64,000 nt of DNA from Auanema rhodensis (lineage: Eukaryota > Nematoda > Chromadorea > Rhabditida > Rhabditidae), in the NCBI GenBank assembly GCA_964057225.1, contig OZ059897.1, positions 2,170,001 to 2,234,000 of the forward strand, read 5' to 3'. Positions 53,501 through 64,000 of this stretch are shown one piece after another. Numbering within the stretch: position 1 is the stretch's first letter; each line of letters opens with the position of its first letter. The translations under genes and the position numbers were made by a program. The notes below the pieces were generated by a model. That model was not told the DNA's origin. It worked only from the letters and a program-made list of their open reading frames with translations, and did not search any database.

Positions 53501-56195
53501 ATAGTGCATTCGATGCGGATTTTTAAGCTGCGTCGATCTGTGTTATCCGATTTGAGCTAGCTTGAAAATGTACCGAGATATCAACTGATATAGGTTCACA
53601 CTTATATCCTCGATTTTCACCCTGAAGAAATGATTTTTTCGTTGAAAAACATTGTCCATCGTCTTCGTCATGAAAAAAGGAATCTAAAAACATATACTTT
53701 TTGTGAAATTATTCAGAAATTTTTCGGGAAAATTTTTGTCAAAATGTTTTTGGAAGCAATGTTGAGTGTACATGGGAACTCAACATACACTAATGCATTA
53801 TTTTTCAAACGATCATAACTAATTTTTGTATAAAGCGTTTCTTAATGTAGTATAGTGCATTCGATGCGGATTTTTAAGCTGCGTCGATCTGTGTTATCAG
53901 ATTTGAGTTAGCTTAAAAATGCACCGAGATATCAACTGATATATGTTCACACTTATATCCTCGATTTTCACCCTGAAGAAATGATTTTTTCGTTGAAAAA
54001 ACATTGTCCATCGTCTTTGCCTTGAAAAAAGGAATCTAAAAACATCTACTTTTTGTGAAATTATTTAGAAATTTTTCGGGAAAATTTTTGTCAAAATGTT
54101 TTTGGAAGCAATGTTGAGTGTACATGGGAACTCAACATACACTAATGCATTATTTTTCAAACGATCATAACTTATTTTTGTATAGAGCGTTTCTCAATGT
54201 AGTATAGTGCATTCGATGCGGATTTTTAAGCTGCGTCGATCTGTGTTATCCGATTTGAGCTAGCTTGAAAATGTACCGAGATATCAACTGATATATGTTC
54301 ACACTTATATCCTCGATTTTCACCCTGAAGAATTTATTTTTTCGTTGAATAACATTGTCCATCGTCTTCGCCTTGAAAGAAGGAATCTAAAAACATCTAC
54401 TTTTTGTGAAATTATTCAGAAATTTTTCGGGAAAATTTTTGTCAAAATGTTTTTGGAAGCAATGTTGAGTGTACATGGGAACTCAGCATACACTAATGCA
54501 TTATTTTTCAAACGATAATAACTAATTTTTGTATAGAGCGTTTCTTAATGTAGTATAATGCATTCGATGCGGATTTTAAAGTTGCGTTGATCTGTGTTAT
54601 CAGATTTGAGTTAGCTTAAAAATGCACCGAGATATCAACTGATATATGTTCACACTTATATCCTCGATTTTCACCCTGAAGAAATGATTTTTTCGTTGAA
54701 AAACATTGTCCATCGTCTTCGTCATGAAAAAAGGAATCTAAAAACATCTACTTTTTGTGAAATTATTCAGAAAATTTTCGGGAAAATTTTTGTCAAAATG
54801 TTTTTGGAAGCAATGTTGGGTGTACATGGGAACTCAACATACACTAATGCATTATTTTTCAAACGATCATAACTAATTTTTGTATAAAGCGTTTCTTAAT
54901 GTAGTATAGTGCATTCGATGCGGATTTTTAAGCTGCGTCGATCTGTGTTATCAGATTTGAGTTAGCTTAAAAATGCACCGAGATATCAACTGATATATGT
55001 TCACACTTATATCCTCGATTTTCACCCTGAAGAATTTATTTTTTCGTTGAATAACATTGTCCATCGTCTTCGCCTTGAAAGAAGGAATCTAAAAACATCT
55101 ACTTTTTGTGAAATTATTTAGAAATTTTTCGGGAAAATTTTTGTCAAAATGTTTTTGGAAGCAATGTTGAGTGTACATGGGAACTCAACATACACTAATG
55201 CATTATTTTTCAAACGATCATAACTAATTTTTGTATAAAGCGTTTCTTAATGTAGTATAGTGCATTCGATGCGGATTTTTAAGCTGCGTCGATCTGTGTT
55301 ATCAGATTTGAGTTAGCTTAAAAATGCACCGAGATATCAACTGATATATGTTCACACTTATATCCTCGATTTTCACCCTGAAGAAATGATTTTTTCGTTT
55401 GAAAAACATTGTCCATCGTCTTTGCCTTGAAAAAAGGAATCTAAAAACATCTACTTTTTGTGAAATTATTTAGAAATTTTTCGGGAAAATTTTTGTCAAA
55501 ATGTTTTTGGAAGCAATGTTGAGTGTACATGGGAACTCAACATACACTAATGCATTATTTTTCAAACGATCATAACTAATTTTTGTATAGAGCGTTTCTT
55601 AATGTAGTATAATGCATTCGATGCGGATTTTTAAGCTGCGTCGATCTGTGTTATCCGATTTGAGCTAGCTTGAAAATGTACCGAGATATCAACTGATATA
55701 TGTTCACACTTATATCCTCGATTTTCACCCTGAAGAATTTATTTTTTCGTTGAATAACATTGTCCATCGTCTTCGCCTTGAAAGAAGGAATCTAAAAACA
55801 TCTACTTTTTGTGAAATTATTCAGAAATTTTTCGGGAAAATTTTTGTCAAAATGTTTTTGGAAGCAATGTTGAGTGTACATGGGAACTCAGCATACACTA
55901 ATGCATTATTTTTCAAACGATAATAACTAATTTTTGTATAGAGCGTTTCTTAATGTAGTATAATGTATTCGATGCGGATTTTTAAGTTGCGTTGATCTGT
56001 GTTATCAGATTTGAGTTAGCTTAAAAATGCACCGAGATATCAACTGATATATGTTCACACTTATATCCTCGATTTTCACCCTGAAGAAATGATTTTTTCG
56101 TTGAAAAACATTGTCCATCGTCTTCGTCATGAAAGAAGGAATCTAAAAACATCTACTTTTTGTGAAATTATTTAGAAATTTTTCGGGAAAATTTT
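50576..56195 (+). repeat. 8-monomer (2,810-bp) HOR, two tandem copies
   Basis: Copies start at 50576 and 53386. Order: L3R4 with AACAAACAC, ATAGGTTC and ACATATAC; L5R2; L3R3; L2R4 with GTATAATGC; TTGGGT L5R3; L5R2; an L2/L3 mosaic with R3; L2R4. The first monomer of copy 2 opens with TTGGGT, where copy 1 has TTGAGT, before the shared AACAAACAC. That places a junction inside its first 50 bases, probably from mispairing with the TTGGGT monomer of the unit. Private changes are CTTGGAAGAAGG near 51563, CGTTTAAAAAAC near 52587, GCGTTTTTC near 53485, CGTTTGAAAAAC near 55396 and GTATAATGTATTC near 55965. Confidence 0.9.
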
Positions 56196-59007
56196 TGTCA
56201 AAATGTTTTTGGAAGCAATGTTGAGTGTACATGGGAACTCAACATACACTAATGCATTATTTTTCAAACGATCATAACTAATTTTTGTATAAAGCGTTTC
56301 TTAATGTAGTATAGTGCATTCGATGCGGATTTTTAAGCTGCGTCGATCTGTGTTATCAGATTTGAGTTAGCTTAAAAATGCACCGAGATATCAACTGATA
56401 TATGTTCACACTTATATCCTCGATTTTCACCCTGAAGAAATGATTTTTTCGTTGAAAAAACATTGTCCATCGTCTTTGCCTTGAAAAAAGGAATCTAAAA
56501 ACATCTACTTTTTGTGAAATTATTTAGAAATTTTTCGGGAAAATTTTTGTCAAAATGTTTTTGGAAGCAATGTTGAGTGTACATGGGAACTCAACAAACA
56601 CTAATGCATTATTTTTCAAACGATCATAACTTATTTTTGTATAGAGCGTTTCTCAATGTAGTATAGTGCATTCGATGCGGATTTTTAAGCTGCGTCGATC
56701 TGTGTTATCCGATTTGAGCTAGCTTGAAAATGTACCGAGATATCAACTGATATAGGTTCACACTTATATCCTCGATTTTCACCCTGAAGAAATGATTTTT
56801 TCGTTGAAAAACATTGTCCATCGTCTTCGTCATGAAAAAAGGAATCTAAAAACATATACTTTTTGTGAAATTATTCAGAAATTTTTCGGGAAAATTTTTG
56901 TCAAAATGTTTTTGGAAGCAATGTTGAGTGTACATGGGAACTCAACATACACTAATGCATTATTTTTCAAACGATCATAACTAATTTTTGTATAAAGCGT
57001 TTCTTAATGTAGTATAGTGCATTCGATGCGGATTTTTAAGCTGCGTCGATCTGTGTTATCAGATTTGAGTTAGCTTAAAAATGCACCGAGATATCAACTG
57101 ATATATGTTCACACTTATATCCTCGATTTTCACCCTGAAGAAATGATTTTTTCGTTGAAAAAACATTGTCCATCGTCTTTGCCTTGAAAAAAGGAATCTA
57201 AAAACATCTACTTTTTGTGAAATTATTTAGAAATTTTTCGGGAAAATTTTTGTCAAAATGTTTTTGGAAGCAATGTTGAGTGTACATGGGAACTCAACAT
57301 ACACTAATGCATTGTTTTTCAAACGATCATAACTTATTTTTGTATAGAGCGTTTCTCAATGTAGTATAGTGCATTCGATGCGGATTTTTAAGCTGCGTCG
57401 ATCTGTGTTATCCGATTTGAGCTAGCTTGAAAATGTACCGAGATATCAACTGATATATGTTCACACTTATATCCTCGATTTTCACCCTGAAGAATTTATT
57501 TTTTCGTTGAATAACATTGTCCATCGTCTTCGCCTTGAAAGAAGGAATCTAAAAACATCTACTTTTTGTGAAATTATTCAGAAATTTTTCGGGAAAATTT
57601 TTGTCAAAATGTTTTTGGAAGCAATGTTGAGTGTACATGGGAACTCAGCATACACTAATGCATTATTTTTCAAACGATAATAACTAATTTTTGTATAGAG
57701 CGTTTCTTAATGTAGTATAATGCATTCGATGCGGATTTTTAAGTTGCGTTGATCTGTGTTATCAGATTTGAGTTAGCTTAAAAATGCACCGAGATATCAA
57801 CTGATATATGTTCACACTTATATCCTCGATTTTCACCCTGAAGAATTTATTTTTTCGTTGAATAACATTGTCCATCGTCTTCGCCTTGAAAGAAGGAATC
57901 TAAAAACATCTACTTTTTGTGAAATTATTTAGAAATTTTTCGGGAAAATTTTTGTCAAAATGTTTTTGGAAGCAATGTTGAGTGTACATGGGAACTCAAC
58001 ATACACTAATGCATTATTTTTCAAACGATCATAACTAATTTTTGTATAAAGCGTTTCTTAATGTAGTATAGTGCATTCGATGCGGATTTTTAAGCTGCGT
58101 CGATCTGTGTTATCAGATTTGAGTTAGCTTAAAAATGCACCGAGATATCAACTGATATATGTTCACACTTATATCCTCGATTTTCACCCTGAAGAAATGA
58201 TTTTTTCGTTGAAAAAACATTGTCCATCGTCTTTGCCTTGAAAAAAGGAATCTAAAAACATCTACTTTTTGTGAAATTATTTAGAAATTTTTCGGGAAAA
58301 TTTTTGTCAAAATGTTTTTGGAAGCAATGTTGAGTGTACATGGGAACTCAACAAACACTAATGCATTATTTTTCAAACGATCATAACTTATTTTTGTATA
58401 GAGCGTTTCTCAATGTAGTATAGTGCATTCGATGCGGATTTTTAAGCTGCATCGATCTGTGTTATCCGATTTGAGCTAGCTTGAAAATGTACCGAGATAT
58501 CAACTGATATAGGTTCACACTTATATCCTCGATTTTCACCCTGAAGAAATGATTTTTTCGTTGAAAAACATTGTCCATCGTCTTCGTCATGAAAAAAGGA
58601 ATCTAAAAACATATACTTTTTGTGAAATTATTCAGAAATTTTTCGGGAAAATTTTTGTCAAAATGTTTTTGGAAGCAATGTTGAGTGTACATGGGAACTC
58701 AACATACACTAATGCATTATTTTTCAAACGATCATAACTAATTTTTGTATAAAGCGTTTCTTAATGTAGTATAGTGCATTCGATGCGGATTTTTAAGCTG
58801 CGTCGATCTGTGTTATCAGATTTGAGTTAGCTTAAAAATGCACCGAGATATCAACTGATATATGTTCACACTTATATCCTCGATTTTCACCCTGAAGAAA
58901 TGATTTTTTCGTTGAAAAAACATTGTCCATCGTCTTTGCCTTGAAAAAAGGAATCTAAAAACATCTACTTTTTGTGAAATTATTTAGAAATTTTTCGGGA
59001 AAATTTT
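56196..59007 (+). repeat. Shortened derivative of the 8-mer (5-monomer, 1,757-bp spacing)
   Basis: The L3R4 marker monomer (AACAAACAC and ACATATAC) recurs at 56548 and 58305, 1,757 bp apart, with L5R2, L3R3, L2R3 and L5R2 between. An extra L5R2 monomer at 56196 makes the distance from the previous marker 3,162 bp (nine monomers). The monomer at 57602 is L2 with GTATAATGC joined to R3 instead of R4, consistent with an internal deletion of three monomers relative to the 8-mer. Private changes are GCATTGTTTTT near 57311 and GCTGCATCG near 58446. Confidence 0.85.
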
Positions 59008-59711
59008 TGTCAAAATGTTTTTGGAAGCAATGTTGAGTGTACATGGGAACTCAACATACACTAATGCATTATTTTTCAAACGATCATAACTTATTTTTGT
59101 ATAGAGCGTTTCTCAATGTAGTATAGTGCATTCGATGCGGATTTTTAAGCTGCGTCGATCTGTGTTATCCGATTTGAGTTAGCTTAAAAATGCACCGAGA
59201 TATCAACTGATATATGTTCACACTTATATCCTCGATTTTCACCCTGAAGAAATGATTTTTTCGTTGAAAAAACATTGTCCATCGTCTTTGCCTTGAAAAA
59301 AGGAATCTAAAAACATCTACTTTTTGTGAAATTATTTAGAAATTTTTCGGGAAAATTTTTGTCAAAATGTTTTTGGAAGCAATGTTGAGTGTACATGGGA
59401 ACTCAACATACACTAATGCATTATTTTTCAAACGATCATAACTTATTTTTGTATAGAGCGTTTCTCAATGTAGTATAGTGCATTCGATGCGGATTTTTAA
59501 GCTGCGTCGATCTGTGTTATCCGATTTGAGTTAGCTTAAAAATGCACCGAGATATCAACTGATATATGTTCACACTTATATCCTCGATTTTCACCCTGAA
59601 GAAATGATTTTTTCGTTGAAAAAACATTGTCCATCGTCTTTGCCTTGAAAAAAGGAATCTAAAAACATCTACTTTTTGTGAAATTATTTAGAAATTTTTC
59701 GGGAAAATTTT
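59008..59711 (+). repeat. Two adjacent, apparently identical 352-bp monomers (L3R2 hybrid)
   Basis: Monomers starting at 59008 and 59360 both carry L3 with TATCCGATTTGAG, then GTTAGCTTAAAAATGCACC and R2. The combination of TATCCG with a right half normally found on L5 is unusual. I saw no difference between the two by eye. A single-monomer tandem duplication is the simplest explanation. The next monomer (59712) returns to the ordinary TATCCG, GCTAGCTTG, R3 form. Confidence 0.85.
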
Positions 59712-60764
59712 TGTCAAAATGTTTTTGGAAGCAATGTTGAGTGTACATGGGAACTCAACATACACTAATGCATTATTTTTCAAACGATCATAACTTATTT
59801 TTGTATAGAGCGTTTCTCAATGTAGTATAGTGCATTCGATGCGGATTTTTAAGCTGCGTCGATCTGTGTTATCCGATTTGAGCTAGCTTGAAAATGTACC
59901 GAGATATCAACTGATATATGTTCACACTTATATCCTCGATTTTCACCCTGAAGAATTTATTTTTTCGTTGAATAACATTGTCCATCGTCTTCGCCTTGAA
60001 AGAAGGAATCTAAAAACATCTACTTTTTGTGAAATTATTCAGAAATTTTTCGGGAAAATTTTTGTCAAAATGTTTTTGGAAGCAATGTTGAGTGTACATG
60101 GGAACTCAGCATACACTAATGCATTATTTTTCAAACGATAATAACTAATTTTTGTATAGAGCGTTTCTTAATGTAGTATAATGCATTCGATGCGGATTTT
60201 TAAGTTGCGTTGATCTGTGTTATCAGATTTGAGTTAGCTTAAAAATGCACCGAGATATCAACTGATATATGTTCACACTTATATCCTCGATTTTCACCCT
60301 GAAGAAATGATTTTTTCGTTGAAAAACATTGTCCATCGTCTTCGTCATGAAAAAAGGAATCTAAAAACATCTACTTTTTGTGAAATTATTCAGAAAATTT
60401 TCGGGAAAATTTTTGTCAAAATGTTTTTGGAAGCAATGTTGAGTGTACATGGGAACTCAACATACACTAATGCATTATTTTTCAAACGATCATAACTAAT
60501 TTTTGTAAATAGCGTTTCTCGATGTAGTATAGTGCATTCGATGCGGATTTTTAAGCTGCGTTGATCTGTGTTATCAGATTTGAGTTAACTTAAAAATGCA
60601 CCGAGATATCAACTGATATAGGTTCACACTTATATCCTCGATTTTCACCCTGAAGAAATGATTTTTTCGTTGAAAAACATTGTCCATCGTCTTTGTCATG
60701 AAAAAAGGAATCTAAAAACATCTACTTTTTGTGAAATTATTCAGAAAATTTTCGGGAAAATTTT
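59712..60764 (+). repeat. Three monomers L3R3, L2R4, L6R4
   Basis: Starts are 59712, 60063 and 60414. The first two repeat the L3R3-L2R4 pairing of the 8-mer. The third is the L6R4 monomer with ATAGGTTC, CTTTGTCATG and TTCAGAAAATTTTC, also found at 14399, 32309 and 47766. From there the order L6R4, L4R1, TTGGGT-L5R2 parallels the monomers starting at 47766, 48117 and 48468, so a second copy of that short block begins here. Confidence 0.75.
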
Positions 60765-63700
60765 TGTCAAAATGTTTTTGGAAGCAATGTTGAGTGTACA
60801 TGGGAACTCAACATACACTAATGCATTATTTTTCAAACGATCATAACTAATTTTTGTAAATAGCGTTTCTCAAGGTAGTATAGTGCATTCGATGCGGATT
60901 TTTAAGCTGCGTCGATCTGTGTTATCAGATTTGAGCTAGCTTAAAAATGCACCGAGATATCAACTGATATATGTTCACACTTATATCCTCGATTTTCACC
61001 CTGAAGAAATGATTTTTTGGTTGAAAAACATTGTCCATCGTCTTCGTCTTGAAAAAAGGAATCTAAAAACATCTACTTTTTGTGAAATTATTTAGAAATT
61101 TTTCGGGAAAATTTTTGTCAAAATGTTTTTGGAAGCAATGTTGGGTGTACATGGGAACTCAACATACACTAATGCATTATTTTTCAAACGATCATAACTA
61201 ATTTTTGTATAAAGCGTTTCTTAATGTAGTATAGTGCATTCGATGCGGATTTTTAAGCTGCGTCGATCTGTGTTATCAGATTTGAGTTAGCTTAAAAATG
61301 CACCGAGATATCAACTGATATATGTTCACACTTATATCCTCGATTTTCACCCTGAAGAAATGATTTTTTCGTTGAAAAAACATTGTCCTTCGTCTTTGCC
61401 TTGAAAAAAGGAATCTAAAAACATCTACTTTTTGTGAAATTATTTAGAAATTTTTCGGGAAAATTTTTGTCAAAATGTTTTTGGAAGCAATGTTGAGTGT
61501 ACATGGGAACTCAACATACACTAATGCATTATTTTTCAAACGATCATAACTAATTTTTGTAAATAGCGTTTCTCAAGGTAGTATAGTGCATTCGATGCGG
61601 ATTTTTAAGCTGCGTCGATCTGTGTTATCAGATTTGAGTTAGCTTAAAAATGCACCGAGATATCAACTGATATATGTTCACACTTATATCCTCGATTTTC
61701 ACCCTGAAGAAATGATTTTTTCGTTGAATAACATTGTCCATCATCTTCGTCATGAAAAAAGGAATCTAAAAACATCTACTTTTTGTGAAATTATTCAGAA
61801 AATTTTCGGGAAAATTTTTGTCAAAATGTTTTTGGAAGCAATGTTGAGTGTACATGGGAACTCAACATACACTAATGCATTATTTTTCAAACGATCATAA
61901 CTAATTTTTGTAAATAGCGTTTCTCAAGGTAGTATAGTGCATTCGATGCGGATTTTTAAGCTGCGTCGATCTGTGTTATCAGATTTGAGCTAGCTTAAAA
62001 ATGCACCGAGATATCAACTGATATATGTTCACACTTATATCCTCGATTTTCACCCTGAAGAAATGATTTTTTGGTTGAAAAACATTGTCCATCGTCTTCG
62101 TCTTGAAAAAAGGAATCTAAAAACATCTACTTTTTGTGAAATTATTTAGAAATTTTTCGGGAAAATATTTGTCAAAATGTTTTTGGAAGCAATGTTGGGT
62201 GTACATGGGAACTCAACATACACTAATGCATTATTTTTCAAACGATCATAACTAATTTTTGTATAAAGCGTTTCTTAATGTAGTATAGTGCATTCGATGC
62301 GGATTTTTAAGCTGCGTCGATCTGTGTTATCAGATTTGAGTTAGCTTAAAAATGCACCGAGATATCAACTGATATATGTTCACACTTATATCCTCGATTT
62401 TCACCCTGAAGAAATGATTTTTTCGTTGAAAAAACATTGTCCTTCGTCTTTGCCTTGAAAAAAGGAATCTAAAAACATCTACTTTTTGTGAAATTATTTA
62501 GAAATTTTTCGGGAAAATTTTTGTCAAAATGTTTTTGGAAGCAATGTTGAGTGTACATGGGAACTCAACATACACTAATGCATTATTTTTCAAACGATCA
62601 TAACTAATTTTTGTAAATAGCGTTTCTCAAGGTAGTATAGTGCATTCGATGCGGATTTTTAAGCTGCGTCGATCTGTGTTATCAGATTTGAGCTAGCTTA
62701 AAAATGCACCAAGATATCAACTGATATATGTTCACACTTATATCCTCGATTTTCACCCTGAAGAAATGATTTTTTGGTTGAAAAACATTGTCCATCGTCT
62801 TCGTCTTGAAAAAAGGAATCTAAAAACATCTACTTCTTGTGAAATTATTTAGAAATTTTTCGGGAAAATTTTTGTCAAAATGTTTTTGGAAGCAATGTTG
62901 GGTGTACATGGGAACTCAACATACACTAATGCATTATTTTTCAAACGATCATAACTAATTTTTGTATAAAGCGTTTCTTAATGTAGTATAGTGCATTCGA
63001 TGCGAATTTTTAAGCTGCGTCGATCTGTGTTATCAGATTTGAGTTAGCTTAAAAATGCACCGAGATATCAACTGATATATGTTCACACTTATATCCTCGA
63101 TTTTCACCCTGAAGAAATGATTTTTTCGTTGAATAACATTGTCCATCATCTTCGTCTTGAAAAAAGGAATCTAAAAACATCTACTTTTTGTGAAATTATT
63201 TAGAAATTTTTCGGGAAAATTTTTGTCAAAATGTTTTTGGAAGCAATGTTGAGTGTACATGGGAACTCAACATACACTAATGCATTATTTTTCAAACGAT
63301 CATAACTAATTTTTGTAAATAGCTTTTCTCAAGGTAGTATAGTGCATTCGATGCGGATTTTTAAGCTGCGTCGATCTGTGTTATCAGATTTGAGTTAGCT
63401 TAAAAATGCACCGAGATATCAACTGATATATGTTCACACTTATATCCTCGATTTTCACCCTGAAGAAATGATTTTTTCGTTGAAAAACATTGTCCATCGT
63501 CTTCGTCATGAAAAAAGGAATCTAAAAACATCTACTTTTTGTGAAATTATTTAGAAATTTTTCGGGAAAATTTTTGTCAAAATGTTTTTGGAAGCAATGT
63601 TGAGTGTACATGGGAACTCAACATACACTAATGCATTATTTTTCAAACGATAATAACTAATTTTTGTATAGAGCGTTTCTTAATGTAGTAAAGTGCATTC

Positions 63701-63925
63701 GATGCGGATTTTTAAGCTGTGTCGATCTGTGTTATCAGATTTGAGTTAGCTTAAAAATGCACCGAGATATCAACTGATATATGTTCACACTTATATCCTC
63801 GATTTTCACCCTGAAGAAATGATTTTTTCGTTGAATAACATTGTCCATCGTCTTCGCCTTGAAAGAAGGAATCTAAAAACATCTACTTTTTGTGAAATTA
63901 TCTAGAAATTTTTCGGGAAAATTTT
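60765..63925 (+). repeat. L4 / TTGGGT-L5 alternating block with a 3-monomer (1,054-bp) duplication
   Basis: Starts: 60765 L4R1, 61116 TTGGGT L5R2, 61468 L4 with a right half mixing R5 and R4 (GAATAAC, CATCATCTTCGTCATG), 61819 L4R1, 62170 TTGGGT L5R2, 62522 L4R1, 62873 TTGGGT L5R5, 63224 L4R4, 63575 L2R3-like with TCTAG. The private GTCCTTCG occurs in the monomers at 61116 and 62170, exactly 1,054 bp apart. Single-copy changes include AAAATATTTG near 62166, CACCAAGATATC near 62708, CTACTTCTTG near 62831, GATGCGAATTT near 63000, TAGCTTTTCTC near 63320 and GTAGTAAAGTGC near 63686. Confidence 0.85.
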
Positions 63926-64000
63926 TGTCAAAATGTTTTTGGAAGCAATGTTGAGTGTACATGGGAACTCAACATACACTAATGCATTATTTTTCAAACG
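63926..64000 (+). repeat. Partial last monomer (75 bp)
   Basis: The anchor TGTCAAAATG starts the 183rd monomer, which is cut by the window end just before the first cassette-diagnostic bases (CAAACGATC or CAAACGATA). It has TTGAGT and CAACA, so the inverted repeat is intact, and the array continues past the window. Confidence 0.97.

Larger units (their letters stand above)
1..64000 (+). repeat. Continuous 351-bp satellite DNA array, 182 monomers plus a partial one
   Basis: The anchor TGTCAAAATG begins at 1, 352, 703, 1054, 1406, 1757 and so on to 63926, with steps of 351 bp, 352 bp or (once) 350 bp. That gives 182 full head-to-tail monomers and a 75-bp remainder. All copies face the same way and no unique sequence, transposon or gene interrupts them. 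Monomers differ from each other by scattered substitutions and a recurrent 1-bp insertion. Known biology: such arrays form constitutive heterochromatin, often at or near centromeres, and evolve by unequal exchange and gene conversion. The chromosomal position here is inference. A monomer of about 351 bp is close to two nucleosome repeats. I saw no internal half-length repeat, so it does not look like a recent dimer. The window begins at my anchor by coincidence, and both ends of the array lie outside it. Confidence 0.99.

Noticed and set aside
1-64000. CRISPR-like regular direct repeats
   Set aside because: Repeats are 351 bp, abut directly and have no unique spacers. No cas genes are present.
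1-64000. Coding satellite: 351 is divisible by 3, so a frame could run through many monomers
   Set aside because: All frames I followed meet stops within each monomer, and about forty 352-bp monomers and one 350-bp monomer shift the frame.
1-64000. Identification as a named beetle or other insect satellite family
   Set aside because: The length and composition resemble several known insect satellites, but I do not recognise this consensus and cannot search a database, so no name is given.
1-64000. A hidden transposon, rRNA or tRNA gene between monomers
   Set aside because: The anchor spacing leaves no room: every step is 350, 351 or 352 bp and the sequence between anchors is always monomer sequence.
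1-64000. A previously undescribed gene system such as a defence island
   Set aside because: There is no coding capacity in the window. Any novelty concerns satellite structure and evolution only.

Overview
This window is one uninterrupted block of AT-rich satellite DNA. It holds 182 complete head-to-tail copies of a 351-bp monomer plus a final 75-bp fragment (63926-64000). Every monomer lies in the same orientation. I walked the anchor TGTCAAAATG from start to end. Almost all steps are 351 bp, those carrying one extra A are 352 bp, and one is 350 bp (4215-4564). I found no gene, RNA gene, transposon, CRISPR array or unique sequence. A monomer counted by hand (352-702) is about 31% G+C and has 10 CpG against about 8.4 expected, so CpG is not depleted. 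Long tandem arrays of this kind are eukaryotic heterochromatic satellites, typically (peri)centromeric or subtelomeric. Monomer length, composition and retained CpG would suit an insect or other invertebrate, but I do not recognise the family and cannot name a species.

The information lies in how monomer variants are ordered. I describe each monomer by a left cassette (roughly bases 70-180) and a right cassette (roughly 235-340). L1 = TATTTTCTGTAAATAG with GCTGCGTTG and GTTAACTT. L2 = GATAAT, TATAGAG, CTTAATG, GTTGCGTTG, usually with CAGCA. L3 = TTATTTTTGTATAGAG, CTCAATG, GCTGCGTCG or GCTGCCTCG. L4 = TAAATAG with CTCAAGG. L5 = TATAAAG, CTTAATG, GCTGCGTCG. L6 = TAAATAG with CTCGATG. R1 = TTTTTTGGTTGAAAAAC with CTTCGTCTTG. 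R2 = TTCGTTGAAAAAAC with CTTTGCCTTG (the 352-bp class). R3 = GAATTTATTTTTTCG with CTTGAAAGAAGG. R4 = TTCGTTGAAAAAC with GTCATG. R5 = TTCGTTGAATAAC with CTTCGTCTTG. R6 = AAACTGAAGAATTG with ATTATCTAG.

Layout: 1-11342 holds an 18-monomer higher-order repeat (HOR; 6,319 bp), a truncated second copy and a 5-monomer unequal-crossover duplication. About 11.2-20.3 kb recurs about 17,910 bp downstream at about 29.1-37.5 kb. Between them lie a 13-monomer (4,565 bp) duplication and three copies of a 6-monomer (2,107 bp) HOR. From 37.6 to 41.1 kb is a bridge containing a third copy of a six-monomer block. A 7-monomer (2,460 bp) HOR fills 41.1-47.4 kb. An 8-monomer (2,810 bp) HOR with 9- and 5-monomer derivatives fills 50.6-59.0 kb. 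A 3-monomer (1,054 bp) duplication lies near the right end. The pattern is a nested record of unequal exchange at many scales. Nothing here encodes a pathway or a molecular system in the usual sense. The most notable signals are the cassette shuffling around one invariant hinge, the conserved dyads in every monomer, and the datable crossover junctions.
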